Shown here: positions 8,773 through 14,909 of the stretch, piece by piece
Numbering within the stretch: the first letter of the stretch is position 1
Layout of the letters: each line of letters starts with the position of its first letter
From: DATMXS01 sp050260275
GTDB lineage: Bacteria > Acidobacteriota > Terriglobia > Bryobacterales > Bryobacteraceae
DNA: 20,031 nucleotides
Assembly (NCBI GenBank): GCA_050260275.1
Contig: JBLNBX010000181.1
Span: 1 to 20,031, forward strand
Reading direction: 5' to 3'
Made by a program: the position numbers and the translations under genes
The notes under the pieces: generated by a model
Seen by the model: the letters and a program-made list of their open reading frames with translations, nothing else
Database searches by the model: none
Told to the model about the DNA's origin: nothing

Positions 8773-8809
8773 CTAGCTAAGCCCCGAAATTTACGGGGTT
8801 TGGAGCTAG
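8773..8809 (-). promoter_or_regulatory. Hairpin/inverted repeat at the gltB transcription start
   Basis: CTAGCT at 8773-8778 and AGCTAG at 8804-8809 enclose an inner stem, AGCCCCG (8780-8786) with CGGGGTT (8794-8800), around a seven-base AT-rich loop. The outer repeat abuts the predicted gltB -10 box (8808-8813), and the inner stem would sit at the very 5' end of the gltB leader. It could be an operator, an mRNA-stabilising 5' hairpin or an attenuation element. A second smaller hairpin (CCACC 8740-8744 with GGTGG 8752-8756) follows in the leader. No known riboswitch class is recognised. Confidence 0.45.
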
Positions 8810-8836
8810 CATAGCCCAAAGGCTCCTATTAGTCAA
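8808..8836 (-). promoter_or_regulatory. Sigma70-type promoter of gltB
   Basis: Read on the minus strand, TTGACT (8831-8836) is followed after exactly 17 bases by TATGCT (8808-8813). This is five of six and four of six matches to the sigma70 consensus with ideal spacing. Transcription would start near 8801, giving a leader of about 90 bases before the gltB ATG. The -35 box is embedded in the T-N11-A dyad described separately. Confidence 0.65.
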
Positions 8837-8840
8837 ATAG
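8826..8840. promoter_or_regulatory. LysR-type T-N11-A dyad overlapping the gltB -35 box
   Basis: CTATT and AATAG flank five bases as a perfect inverted repeat, which contains the T-N11-A signature of LysR-family binding sites (T8827 to A8839). It covers the gltB -35 box and lies about 50 bases upstream of the predicted start of the divergent regulator gene. It is a natural candidate for binding by that regulator. A second dyad, GGAGC (8802-8806) and GCTCC (8822-8826), spans the gltB -10 box. Confidence 0.5.
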
Positions 8841-8848
8841 AAGTTATT

Positions 8849-8877
8849 TTGGGTACTACATCGATTTCTCTTATGTT
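8849..8877 (+). promoter_or_regulatory. Putative promoter of the LysR-type gene
   Basis: TTGGGT (8849-8854) is followed after 17 bases by TATGTT (8872-8877) on the plus strand. The predicted start is near 8884, leaving a leader of only about nine bases before the GTG at 8893, with no Shine-Dalgarno sequence. The transcript may be nearly leaderless. The -35 match is only moderate. Confidence 0.45.
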
Positions 8878-8892
8878 AGACTGGTTCTGGCC

Positions 8893-9777
8893 GTGACGTT
8901 CGGGCAACTGCTTCTTTACCGCGATATACTCCAGGCGCGCAGCATCAGCCGCGGCGCCGCAGCGAGAGGCATCAGCCAGTCCGCAGCCAGCCAGCAGCTT
9001 CAGGAACTGGAGCGGCAGTTGGGGGTGGAGTTGCTCGACCGCTCGACGCGCCCGTTCACGGTCACGCCGGCCGGGCGTCTCTACGGCGAGTTCTGCCGCG
9101 ACGTCCTGCGGCGCAAAGAGGAGTTCGAGGCCGCGCTCGCGCTGCTCAAGACCGAGGTCGAGGGCACGGTCCGGGTGGCTTCGATCTACTCGGTGGGCCT
9201 GTCGGAGATGTCTCAGCTCCAGCAGGAGTTTCTGCGCCGGCACGGCAAGGCGCGGCTCGAAGTGGAGTACCTGCGGCCCGACAAGGTTTACGAAGCCGTG
9301 CTGGCGGATTCAGCGGACCTGGGGCTGGTCAGCTATCCGGTTTGCACCAAGGACATCGTGGCGATTCCCTGGCGCGAGGAAGTGATGGTGGTTGCCGCCG
9401 CCCAGCAGCACCCGCTGGCGCGGCTGGCCCAGGCGGCCGCCCGCGACCTTGAAGGCGTCGAGTTCGTGGCCTTCGACGAGGAGCTGCCGATCCGGCGCGA
9501 GATAGACCGCTTCCTGCGCGAGCGGGGAGTCGAGGTGCGCATAACCATGCACTTCGACAACATCCAGATGATCAAGGAGGCCGTGGCGCTGGGCACGGTG
9601 GTGAGCATCCTTCCGGCGCGCCTGCTCGCGCAAGATCAGCGCATCCGCGCCATTCCCCTCGAAGGCGGCCTGGTGCGGCCGCTGGGCATCATCCACCGGC
9701 GCAGGAAGAAGTTCCACCGCGCGGCGCTGGCCTTCATGCAACTGCTCCAGGAGCAGCCGCTGCCCGCTCCGGCGTAG
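8893..9777 (+). CDS. LysR-type transcriptional regulator, GltC-like by position
   Basis: This 294-residue protein has the LysR architecture: an N-terminal winged helix-turn-helix (about 1-60; ISRGAAARGISQSAASQQLQ is the recognition-helix region, followed by LERQLGVELLDRS) and a C-terminal type 2 periplasmic-binding-like effector domain (about 90-290). The start is GTG 8893, which places the helix-turn-helix at the usual distance from the N-terminus; no ribosome site precedes it. It is divergent from gltB, as gltC is from gltAB in Bacillus subtilis, where GltC activates the operon according to 2-oxoglutarate and glutamate. Sequence likeness to GltC beyond the family level is not obvious, so control of gltBD is inferred from position and from the dyad at 8826-8840. 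The effector is unknown. The signal-peptide-bearing hydrolase gene follows 11 bases downstream and may be co-transcribed. Confidence 0.85.
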   Translation: MTFGQLLLYRDILQARSISRGAAARGISQSAASQQLQELERQLGVELLDRSTRPFTVTPAGRLYGEFCRDVLRRKEEFEAALALLKTEVEGTVRVASIYSVGLSEMSQLQQEFLRRHGKARLEVEYLRPDKVYEAVLADSADLGLVSYPVCTKDIVAIPWREEVMVVAAAQQHPLARLAQAAARDLEGVEFVAFDEELPIRREIDRFLRERGVEVRITMHFDNIQMIKEAVALGTVVSILPARLLAQDQRIRAIPLEGGLVRPLGIIHRRRKKFHRAALAFMQLLQEQPLPAPA

Positions 9778-9788
9778 AATTGTCTGGC

Positions 9789-10481
9789 ATGAGAGCGTTT
9801 TATCTTGCGGGCTCCGCCGCCATCATATTCACTTACGCCGCCTTAGCCGCCGATGAGCTGGCGACCAGCGCCGGACCGGTGATGATCACCCCGGTCCGCC
9901 ACGCCAGCCTGATGCTGCAGGCCGGTGGCAAGGTTATTCACGTCGATCCGTGGGGCGCGGCGAACTATGAGAATATGCCTGCCGCCGACCTGGTGCTCAT
10001 AACTCACGACCACGGCGATCATTTCGACCCCGCGGCGCTCGAGAAGGTCGTGAAGGCGGATACGGGGGTGGTTGCCCCTGCCGCTGTTGCCGCGAAGTAT
10101 ACCCGCGCCGCGCCTATCGAGGCTGGGGACACGCGCGAGTGGAACGGGTGGAAGATCGAGGCGGTTCACGCGTACAACCTCAAGGGCCGGCATGAGAAGG
10201 GCGTGGGGGTCGGGTACGTGCTCACCTTCGGCGGCAAGCGCATCTACATCGCCGGAGACACCGATGGGACGCCGGAGATGAAGGCGCTGAAGGACATCGA
10301 CGTCGCATTCGTGCCGATGAACCCGCCGTATACGATGTCGCCGGCGGAAGCCGCCGCGGCAGTGCGCGCCTTCAAACCGGCGGTGGTATACCCCTACCAT
10401 TTCCGGGGCTCGGATGTGAAAGCGTTCGAGGCGGCGCTCGCGGGCAGCGGCGTCGAGGTGCGGCTCAGGGACTGGTACTGA
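9789..10481 (+). CDS. Exported metallo-beta-lactamase-fold hydrolase (UlaG-like)
   Basis: A 230-residue protein of the metallo-beta-lactamase superfamily, in the group that resembles UlaG and RNase Z-like hydrolases. The metal-binding motif THDHGDHFD (HxHxDH) lies near residues 72-80. Further expected ligands are an Asp in AGDTDG and a His in YPYHFRG near the C-terminus. The N-terminus (MRAFYLAGSAAIIFTYAALA) is a signal peptide with likely cleavage after ALA, so the enzyme should act in the periplasm. ATG 9789 is preferred over the in-frame TTG 9780 because it gives a clean signal peptide. No clear ribosome site is visible; the LysR gene ends 11 bases before, so coupling to it is possible. 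The substrate cannot be told from the sequence. Its 3' end overlaps the opposing heparinase-like gene by 17 bases. Confidence 0.85.
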   Translation: MRAFYLAGSAAIIFTYAALAADELATSAGPVMITPVRHASLMLQAGGKVIHVDPWGAANYENMPAADLVLITHDHGDHFDPAALEKVVKADTGVVAPAAVAAKYTRAAPIEAGDTREWNGWKIEAVHAYNLKGRHEKGVGVGYVLTFGGKRIYIAGDTDGTPEMKALKDIDVAFVPMNPPYTMSPAEAAAAVRAFKPAVVYPYHFRGSDVKAFEAALAGSGVEVRLRDWY

Positions 10482-11754
10482 CGGCCAGCGCGCCGCTGAA
10501 CGCCTCGGGAAACTCAATCCGCAGCACGCCGCCGGGGTCCGTGTGGGCAGTGATCCTCTTCCCGCGCGCAGGCTGCACGGACCAGGCCCGGCGCGCCGGC
10601 AAGCCCACAATGTAGACCGTTTCGGACGGGTCGGGGACGACGTAGTGGCCCGGTTCGGAGGCGGCAATCACCGTCGCAGCGCCGATTCGAAACTGCTGCG
10701 GAGAGCCGCCGATGGGCGCCACGCGCAGGCGTCCGTCTGAGAACACCTGCAATTCGCCCTCGAACCAGCCGAGCCAGGGAGCGTCGTCGCGCCAGCTTGC
10801 GCGCAGGAAGAGGCAGCCGCGGAGGGCGTCGTAGAAATGAGGCGGAAGCAGGTCGTAGCTGAGTCCGGGCTGGTAGGGGTTGGCCCATAGGAACTCGTAG
10901 GGCGCGCCGAACGGGGTGGCGAGCTGGAAACGGTCGTACATGGCGAAGCCCTGGAGATACTGGCCTTCCTGCGAGTTGGTGTCGTAGGCGATGAGGGCCA
11001 GGTCGGCGGCTCGGGAAAGCTCGGCGGCGCGGAGGCTGGGCGTCGCGCCTTTCACGGCCGGCATCCGGTAGTCGCCCTCGGGCGCCGTGCGCGGCTCCGG
11101 GTAGTAGCTCAGAAGCTGCGCGAATGGAAGCCGCTCGAAGAATTGCACGGCGGACTCGCGCAGATCGATGCCGGTGTTGTCCCGCACGGCGTGCATCAGC
11201 TCGAACAGCGCGTACAAGTCACCGCGGGGAATGGCCTCCTGCCCGGCGTTGATGGCGGGCACGATGCGGCCCCGCCACCACTCGCGCACGGTGCGCTCGA
11301 GCGCCGCCGAGTCTCCCGTGGCGACGGCCGCCAGCGCCACGGAACGGACGCCCGCGACATCAAGGGGGAGGGCGTTGCCCCTGGCGCCTTCCAGGCCCGC
11401 GCGGAGGCGCCCGGAGTGCGGCTGGCACCAGTCGTACACGATCGCCGCCTGGCGCAGATCTGGGGTGTCTTCGGCGAACCTGACTGCGGCGCGGGCCGCG
11501 CTTTCGTCGCCGGTGATCTGGAAGTAGAGGGCGTGGGCGAATCCGGGCTCCGGGAATTGCGCGCGGCCTTCAACGAGCGCGGCGAACTGCTCCCAGCGCC
11601 GGGTGCGGCGCTCACGGTCGCGGCGCAGGCGCCTGAGCCTCGCGGGCGTGAGGAACAGCCGCGGATGATCGCCATACACGCCGAAGGACTCGTCATCCGC
11701 GCCTCTCGCGGCGGCGGCCGCCAGCAGCGCAAATGAGCGCCGGGTCATCGCCAT
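10465..11754 (-). CDS. Tat-exported heparinase/alginate-lyase-like protein
   Basis: The 429-residue product begins MAMTRRSFALLAAAAARGA, a twin-arginine (TRRSF) signal followed by an alanine-rich stretch, so export of the folded protein is likely. The mature N-terminus has HPRLFLTPARLRRLRRDRER, a form common at the start of alpha/alpha-toroid domains of heparinase II/III and alginate lyase-like proteins. A helix-rich middle follows, and then a C-terminal half rich in Trp and beta-type segments (WLGWFEGELQVFSDG). I cannot identify catalytic residues, so the activity is unassigned and the family call is a resemblance only. The frame is open upstream to 11949, but that extension looks non-coding. 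ATG 11754 or ATG 11748 are the plausible starts; neither has a Shine-Dalgarno sequence. A perfect 17-base palindrome lies just upstream. Confidence 0.6.
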   Translation of the reverse strand: MAMTRRSFALLAAAAARGADDESFGVYGDHPRLFLTPARLRRLRRDRERRTRRWEQFAALVEGRAQFPEPGFAHALYFQITGDESAARAAVRFAEDTPDLRQAAIVYDWCQPHSGRLRAGLEGARGNALPLDVAGVRSVALAAVATGDSAALERTVREWWRGRIVPAINAGQEAIPRGDLYALFELMHAVRDNTGIDLRESAVQFFERLPFAQLLSYYPEPRTAPEGDYRMPAVKGATPSLRAAELSRAADLALIAYDTNSQEGQYLQGFAMYDRFQLATPFGAPYEFLWANPYQPGLSYDLLPPHFYDALRGCLFLRASWRDDAPWLGWFEGELQVFSDGRLRVAPIGGSPQQFRIGAATVIAASEPGHYVVPDPSETVYIVGLPARRAWSVQPARGKRITAHTDPGGVLRIEFPEAFSGALAVSTSP

Positions 11755-11764
11755 CGCACTAGAT

Positions 11765-11781
11765 TGTGTCACAGTGACACA
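11765..11781. promoter_or_regulatory. Perfect 17-base palindrome upstream of heparinase-like gene
   Basis: TGTGTCACAGTGACACA is a perfect inverted repeat of eight bases around a central A, ending ten bases before the ATG at 11754. Its length and symmetry are those of a dimeric repressor operator; transcribed, it would also form a hairpin over the ribosome-binding zone. It partly resembles CRP/FNR-type half-sites (TGTGT/ACACA), but the spacing differs from both. The cognate regulator is not identifiable. Confidence 0.5.
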
Positions 11782-11917
11782 GCCTGATAGCGGCCGGCCA
11801 CACGCAGATTTGCCCGTGACCAGGATCCAGTCTGCGATTTCAGGAACATACGGGGTATCCAGGGTGGAACACGGCGTGCTATGGAAGGAGTTGAATCGAT
11901 AGGAAGCTCTTTCAACC

Positions 11918-12042
11918 TGCCCTCTGCTGCAACAGGCAACGGCAGTCACGGGCTGTGGGAAATATGTGCTTGCGGTAGCCGTTGCTAGGTAATCGCCGGC
12001 CGTGATTTCCGGCTGCAGGTTGCAACAGAGGGTATTTTTTTT
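11918..12042 (+). ncRNA. Three-stem structured element ending in T8 (possible RNA or MITE)
   Basis: TGCCCTCTGCTGCAAC (11918-11933) pairs with GTTGCAACAGAGGGTA (12019-12034): sixteen positions with one mismatch and one G-U pair. Inside are a perfect eight-base stem GCAACGGC/GCCGTTGC (11936-11943 with 11978-11985, extendable by three more pairs past a mismatch) and a five-base stem GCCGG/CCGGC (11995-11999 with 12009-12013), so the whole folds as a three-way junction. Eight T follow directly (12035-12042), which favours plus-strand transcription with termination there. The same facts would fit a small non-autonomous transposable element with 16-base terminal inverted repeats, although I see no target duplication. 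No known RNA family is recognised. Confidence 0.4.
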
Positions 12043-12052
12043 GAGCTTCGGC

Positions 12053-12254
12053 GATCCCCTACGCGAAGGGGACTGACGATCTCTCCGGGATCACAGGTTG
12101 CGGAGTCTGCGCCGGCATTCATGGGAGGATTCCAGGACGCGGGCCTCTCCAGGGATGAAAAGCGCAGCGGGTGCTCAAGTTTCGGCCAGCCCGCCGCCAG
12201 ATCCCAGCCCTGCAAGGGCAGACCGCATCGGGGGAATTCCCCGATGCGGTTTTT
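12053..12254 (+). ncRNA. Candidate non-coding RNA with 3' intrinsic terminator
   Basis: Several complementary segments stack in this order. A hairpin is formed by TCCCCT (12055-12060) and AGGGGA (12067-12072). A long-range stem pairs GGGATC (12087-12092) and GGTTGCGG (12096-12103) with CCGCCGCC (12191-12198) and GATCCC (12200-12205), with one mismatch and one G-U pair. Inside it, CTGCGC (12107-12112) pairs with GCGCAG (12162-12167), and TTCAT (12118-12122) with ATGAA (12155-12159). A small GCCCT/AGGGC hairpin and the terminator at 12222-12254 follow. No plus-strand protein gene lies upstream or downstream within reach, so the terminator most simply ends an RNA gene. The 5' end and promoter are not identified. 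It lacks the conserved cores of tmRNA, RNase P RNA and SRP RNA. Confidence 0.4.
12222..12254 (+). terminator. Strong intrinsic terminator on the plus strand
   Basis: CCGCATCGGGG (12223-12233) and CCCCGATGCGG (12239-12249) form a perfect eleven-base-pair stem with a five-base loop, extended by an A-T pair and followed by TTTTT (12250-12254). The T-tract exists only on the plus strand, so it terminates plus-strand transcripts. All neighbouring protein genes (heparinase-like gene, ABC permeases) are on the minus strand. It might slow minus-strand transcripts from the permease genes as a hairpin, but it lacks a U-tail in that direction. Confidence 0.85.
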
Positions 12255-12346
12255 GCTTTCTAGAGCCCGCATCGCGATGGGTGCCCGCACAGGCTCGGCC
12301 GCGGTGGCGGTGATCCCGAGGTGTGGTCTTGCCTTGGCGGCGGTGG

Positions 12347-13600
12347 TTACTCGTATCGCAGGGCTTCGCTGGGGTCCAGCCTGGCGGCGCGTGAGGCCGG
12401 CGCAAGGCCGCTCAGGACGCCAACTAACACCAGAATCGCCGTCGAGATCAGGAGCGTGGTGGTGGACAACCCGAGTGTTATATCGCCCTTGCCGGAATCG
12501 TCCTGGAAGAGCGGACCGAGGAAGGGTATCTGCCAGGAGTAGCTGGTTATTGCCCACGCCAGCGCGATGCCGATGGCGCCTCCGGCGAGAGTCAGAACCA
12601 GCGCCTCGGCCAGGAACTGCACGCGGATGTGCCAGCGCCGGGCTCCGAGCGCGCGTCGTAACCCGATCTCACGTACCCGCTCGTCCACCGACACGAGCAT
12701 GATGTTCATCACACCGACGCCGCCAATGCCCAGCGTCAGGGCGCCTATGAAAACAAGCAGCACCTGGAGGCCGATGGTGATGCCGTCGAAGATGGGGCGG
12801 TCTTCTTCGCGCCCGTACATCTGGATGGCGCGCAGATCGGTTGGCGAGAACCGCTGCCGTTTCCCGACGATCTCCCGCACCTGCCGCATGGCCCGTTGCT
12901 CGAACTGCGGCGCGAGCGAGGAAAAGACGAGTACGTTGGCGTAGCGCGCATCCCACATGTTGGCGGCGGTGGTGTAAGGAATCCAGCAGGAGTCGTCGTC
13001 GCTGGTGAAGTAGCTCGACATCTGGAGCTTGCGGTCCATCGTCCCGATAACCGTGAAGCGGACGCCGGCAATGAGCACGGTTTCGCCCACCGCCGGGCGG
13101 CCCGAGAAGAGCTGGCGGCGGAGCCGGCCGCCCAGGAACACCACCCTGCGCCGCTCCAGCATATCTTCCGGAGAGATCCAGCGGCCCTCGCTGGGCACCT
13201 GGCTCCGTATGCGGCCGTACTCAGGGTAGACGCCGCGGATGGCCGTGTTCGCGAGGCGTTCGCCGTAGGAGATGGCGAGCCACCGCACGGTCTCGAGGCT
13301 CACGGCGTCGACCAGGTGGGCCTCGGCACGAATGTTGTCCATGTCCTGCTTCTCGAAGACGATGCGTTTCCCCGCACGCTCGCCGCCCGCCTGCTCGCTG
13401 GTCTGGCCCGGCCAGCACACCACGGCGCTCTTCCCGAACGCCTCGAAGGACTCAAGCAGCACGCTCCGGAAGCTCTGGCCGTAGGCGATCAGCACGCTGA
13501 CCGCGACGATGCCCCAGATGATGCCGAGCATCGTGAGCAGGCTCCGCGTCGGGTTTCTTTTCAGCCCGTCCCAGGATTGACGCAGTATCTCGATCAGCAC
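12347..13600 (-). CDS. MacB/FtsX-type ABC transporter permease (second)
   Basis: This 417-residue inner-membrane protein has the MacB layout: one N-terminal membrane helix (about 20-42, containing LLTMLGIIWGIVAVSVLIAYG), a periplasmic domain (about 45-280), and three C-terminal membrane helices within the FtsX domain (about 285-405; IGALTLGIGGVGVMNIMLVSV followed by the coupling segment REIGLRRALGA). It ends in DPSEALRYE, the usual tail of the family. The start is GTG 13600: GGAGG at 13609-13613 lies eight bases ahead, and the upstream permease stops only four bases before. The longer open frame to 13750 overlaps that gene in another frame. No ATPase domain is fused or adjacent. It probably pairs with the preceding permease as a heterodimer; the transported substrate is unknown. 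Confidence 0.9.
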   Translation of the reverse strand: MLIEILRQSWDGLKRNPTRSLLTMLGIIWGIVAVSVLIAYGQSFRSVLLESFEAFGKSAVVCWPGQTSEQAGGERAGKRIVFEKQDMDNIRAEAHLVDAVSLETVRWLAISYGERLANTAIRGVYPEYGRIRSQVPSEGRWISPEDMLERRRVVFLGGRLRRQLFSGRPAVGETVLIAGVRFTVIGTMDRKLQMSSYFTSDDDSCWIPYTTAANMWDARYANVLVFSSLAPQFEQRAMRQVREIVGKRQRFSPTDLRAIQMYGREEDRPIFDGITIGLQVLLVFIGALTLGIGGVGVMNIMLVSVDERVREIGLRRALGARRWHIRVQFLAEALVLTLAGGAIGIALAWAITSYSWQIPFLGPLFQDDSGKGDITLGLSTTTLLISTAILVLVGVLSGLAPASRAARLDPSEALRYE

Positions 13601-13604
13601 GGCG

Positions 13605-14861
13605 TCACCCTCCGGCCTCGAAGCGGAGCGCCTCGATTGGATCGACGGAAGCGGCACGGCGCGCGGGGTACACGGCCGAGAGCACCGCAACCAGGCCGAG
13701 CAGGACCGCCGCGCCAAGCCCGGTCTGCCACGTCGCCAGCAGGCCCGCAAAGAACGGAGGCATGTCGAGCGTGTTCACCAGCGCACAAAGCCCGTATGCC
13801 AGCCCCATCCCCGCGCCCCCGGAGAGGAACACGATGATGGTGGTCTCGGCAAAGAACTGCCTCGTGATGGAAGCGCGCGTCGCGCCGACGGCTTTGCGCA
13901 CGCCGATCTCGCGCGTGCGCTCGCGCACGGCGACAAGCATGACGTTCATGACTCCGATACCGCCGAGCATGAGCGTGACGATGCCAACGGCGCCGAGGAA
14001 CAGCTTCATGCCGTTGGTCATCTGCTCGAAGGCCCGGGCGGTTTCCATGGTGTCCCAGATGCTCGCGGCTTCTTCATCACGCGGGTCGAAGCCGTGGATG
14101 CGTGCGAGCGCGCTGCGCATCTGCCACTCGCATTCGTCGTGATGGGCGACAGACCGTGGCACTACGAGCAGGCGATCCACGGAATTGCGCGGCGAGGGCG
14201 GCCGGTTGGGGAAGTCGCGGATCATGGTCCCGAACGGAATAAAGACCTTGGAGACGTCGCGGCCGTCATAGCTGGAGTCCTGTCGCTTTTCCTGCATCAC
14301 TCCGATGACGGTGTACGGAAAATCACCCAGGTAAACAGTTGCGCCGATGGCTTCGTGCGACCCGAACAGCTGTTTCTTCGCGTCGCTTCCGAGAAACGCC
14401 ACGCGCCGCGCCTCGGCGCTGTCGGCGTCGTTGTAGAACCTGCCTTCGGCCACTGGAATGGTGCGGATCTCCGCGAACTCGGGCAGCGATCCGGTGACAA
14501 GCAGCGAAGCGCTGTTGTAGGCCGACGTCACCGCCACGGTGTTGCCCAGTTCGGGCAGGACGTACTTGCACGCGGGCGCCTGCGCTGCGACGTCCAGGTG
14601 ATCTGTGTCTCTCCACCGGAGGACGCGGCCCGCACGGACGCCGCCCGCCTGCATGCTGGTGCGGCCGGCGTTGACGATGAGGATGTCCTTTGCGAAGTTC
14701 TCGGACACACGCTTCTGGCCGACGCGCAGGCCTTCGCCAGCCGCCACCATGAGAGTGATGGACACGATGCCCCAGGCGATGCCGAACATCGTGAGGAACG
14801 TGCGCAGCTTGTGAGCCCACAGCGTGCGCATCGTGTCCAGCAGCAGATCGCGGAATTGCAT
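13605..14861 (-). CDS. MacB/FtsX-type ABC transporter permease (first)
   Basis: The 418-residue protein repeats the MacB permease plan: an N-terminal membrane helix (about 20-42, FLTMFGIAWGIVSITLMVAAG), a periplasmic MacB-type domain (about 45-285, with the AVGETV/AIGATVYL-type segment of this family), and an FtsX domain with three helices (GIVTLMLGGIGVMNVMLVAV, then REIGVRKAVGA). It ends DPIEALRFEAGG. ATG 14861 has a good ribosome site (purine-rich run at 14870-14877, eight-base spacer). It lies 48 bases after the adaptor gene and four bases before the second permease, clearly one operon. Together with the adaptor it would form a tripartite exporter or lipoprotein/envelope transporter, but the ATP-binding subunit is not encoded here. 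Confidence 0.9.
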   Translation of the reverse strand: MQFRDLLLDTMRTLWAHKLRTFLTMFGIAWGIVSITLMVAAGEGLRVGQKRVSENFAKDILIVNAGRTSMQAGGVRAGRVLRWRDTDHLDVAAQAPACKYVLPELGNTVAVTSAYNSASLLVTGSLPEFAEIRTIPVAEGRFYNDADSAEARRVAFLGSDAKKQLFGSHEAIGATVYLGDFPYTVIGVMQEKRQDSSYDGRDVSKVFIPFGTMIRDFPNRPPSPRNSVDRLLVVPRSVAHHDECEWQMRSALARIHGFDPRDEEAASIWDTMETARAFEQMTNGMKLFLGAVGIVTLMLGGIGVMNVMLVAVRERTREIGVRKAVGATRASITRQFFAETTIIVFLSGGAGMGLAYGLCALVNTLDMPPFFAGLLATWQTGLGAAVLLGLVAVLSAVYPARRAASVDPIEALRFEAGG

Positions 14862-14909
14862 GGCGTCAGCCTTCTCCAGCGCGCGGCGAACAGCTCCGTT
14901 TCGCGCGCA

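Larger units (their letters stand above)
11755..12346. other. 592-base region without protein genes
   Basis: Between the heparinase-like gene and the last ABC permease gene, both on the minus strand, no convincing protein gene exists. Frames that are open here are short and Arg/Pro-rich, or are extensions of the permease gene in another frame. The stretch contains the palindrome at 11765-11781, an inverted repeat GTTGAA/TTCAAC (11890-11895, 11911-11916), the folded block at 11918-12042 and the folded block with terminator at 12053-12254. Positions 12255-12346 show nothing recognisable. Confidence 0.7.

Noticed and set aside
12073..12079. CTGACGA, the CUGANGA core of a hammerhead ribozyme, directly after a six-base-pair hairpin
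   Set aside because: The required GAAA after a short second stem is missing, no NUH cleavage site precedes the first hairpin, and no third stem closes the structure. A seven-base match alone is expected by chance.
11918..12254. RNase P RNA, tmRNA, SRP RNA or 6S RNA as identity of the gene-free region
   Set aside because: The total size is close to RNase P RNA, but the GAGGAAAGUCC and ACAGAAA core segments are absent. There is no tmRNA tRNA-like end, no SRP GGAAGGAAGCAG-type motif, and the paired ends do not form the single long 6S-type hairpin.
11985..12557. 190-codon minus-strand frame across the gene-free region and the end of the second permease gene
   Set aside because: Its first part overlaps the permease in another frame, the rest crosses the terminator and folded RNA blocks, and the translation is low-complexity Arg/Pro-rich.
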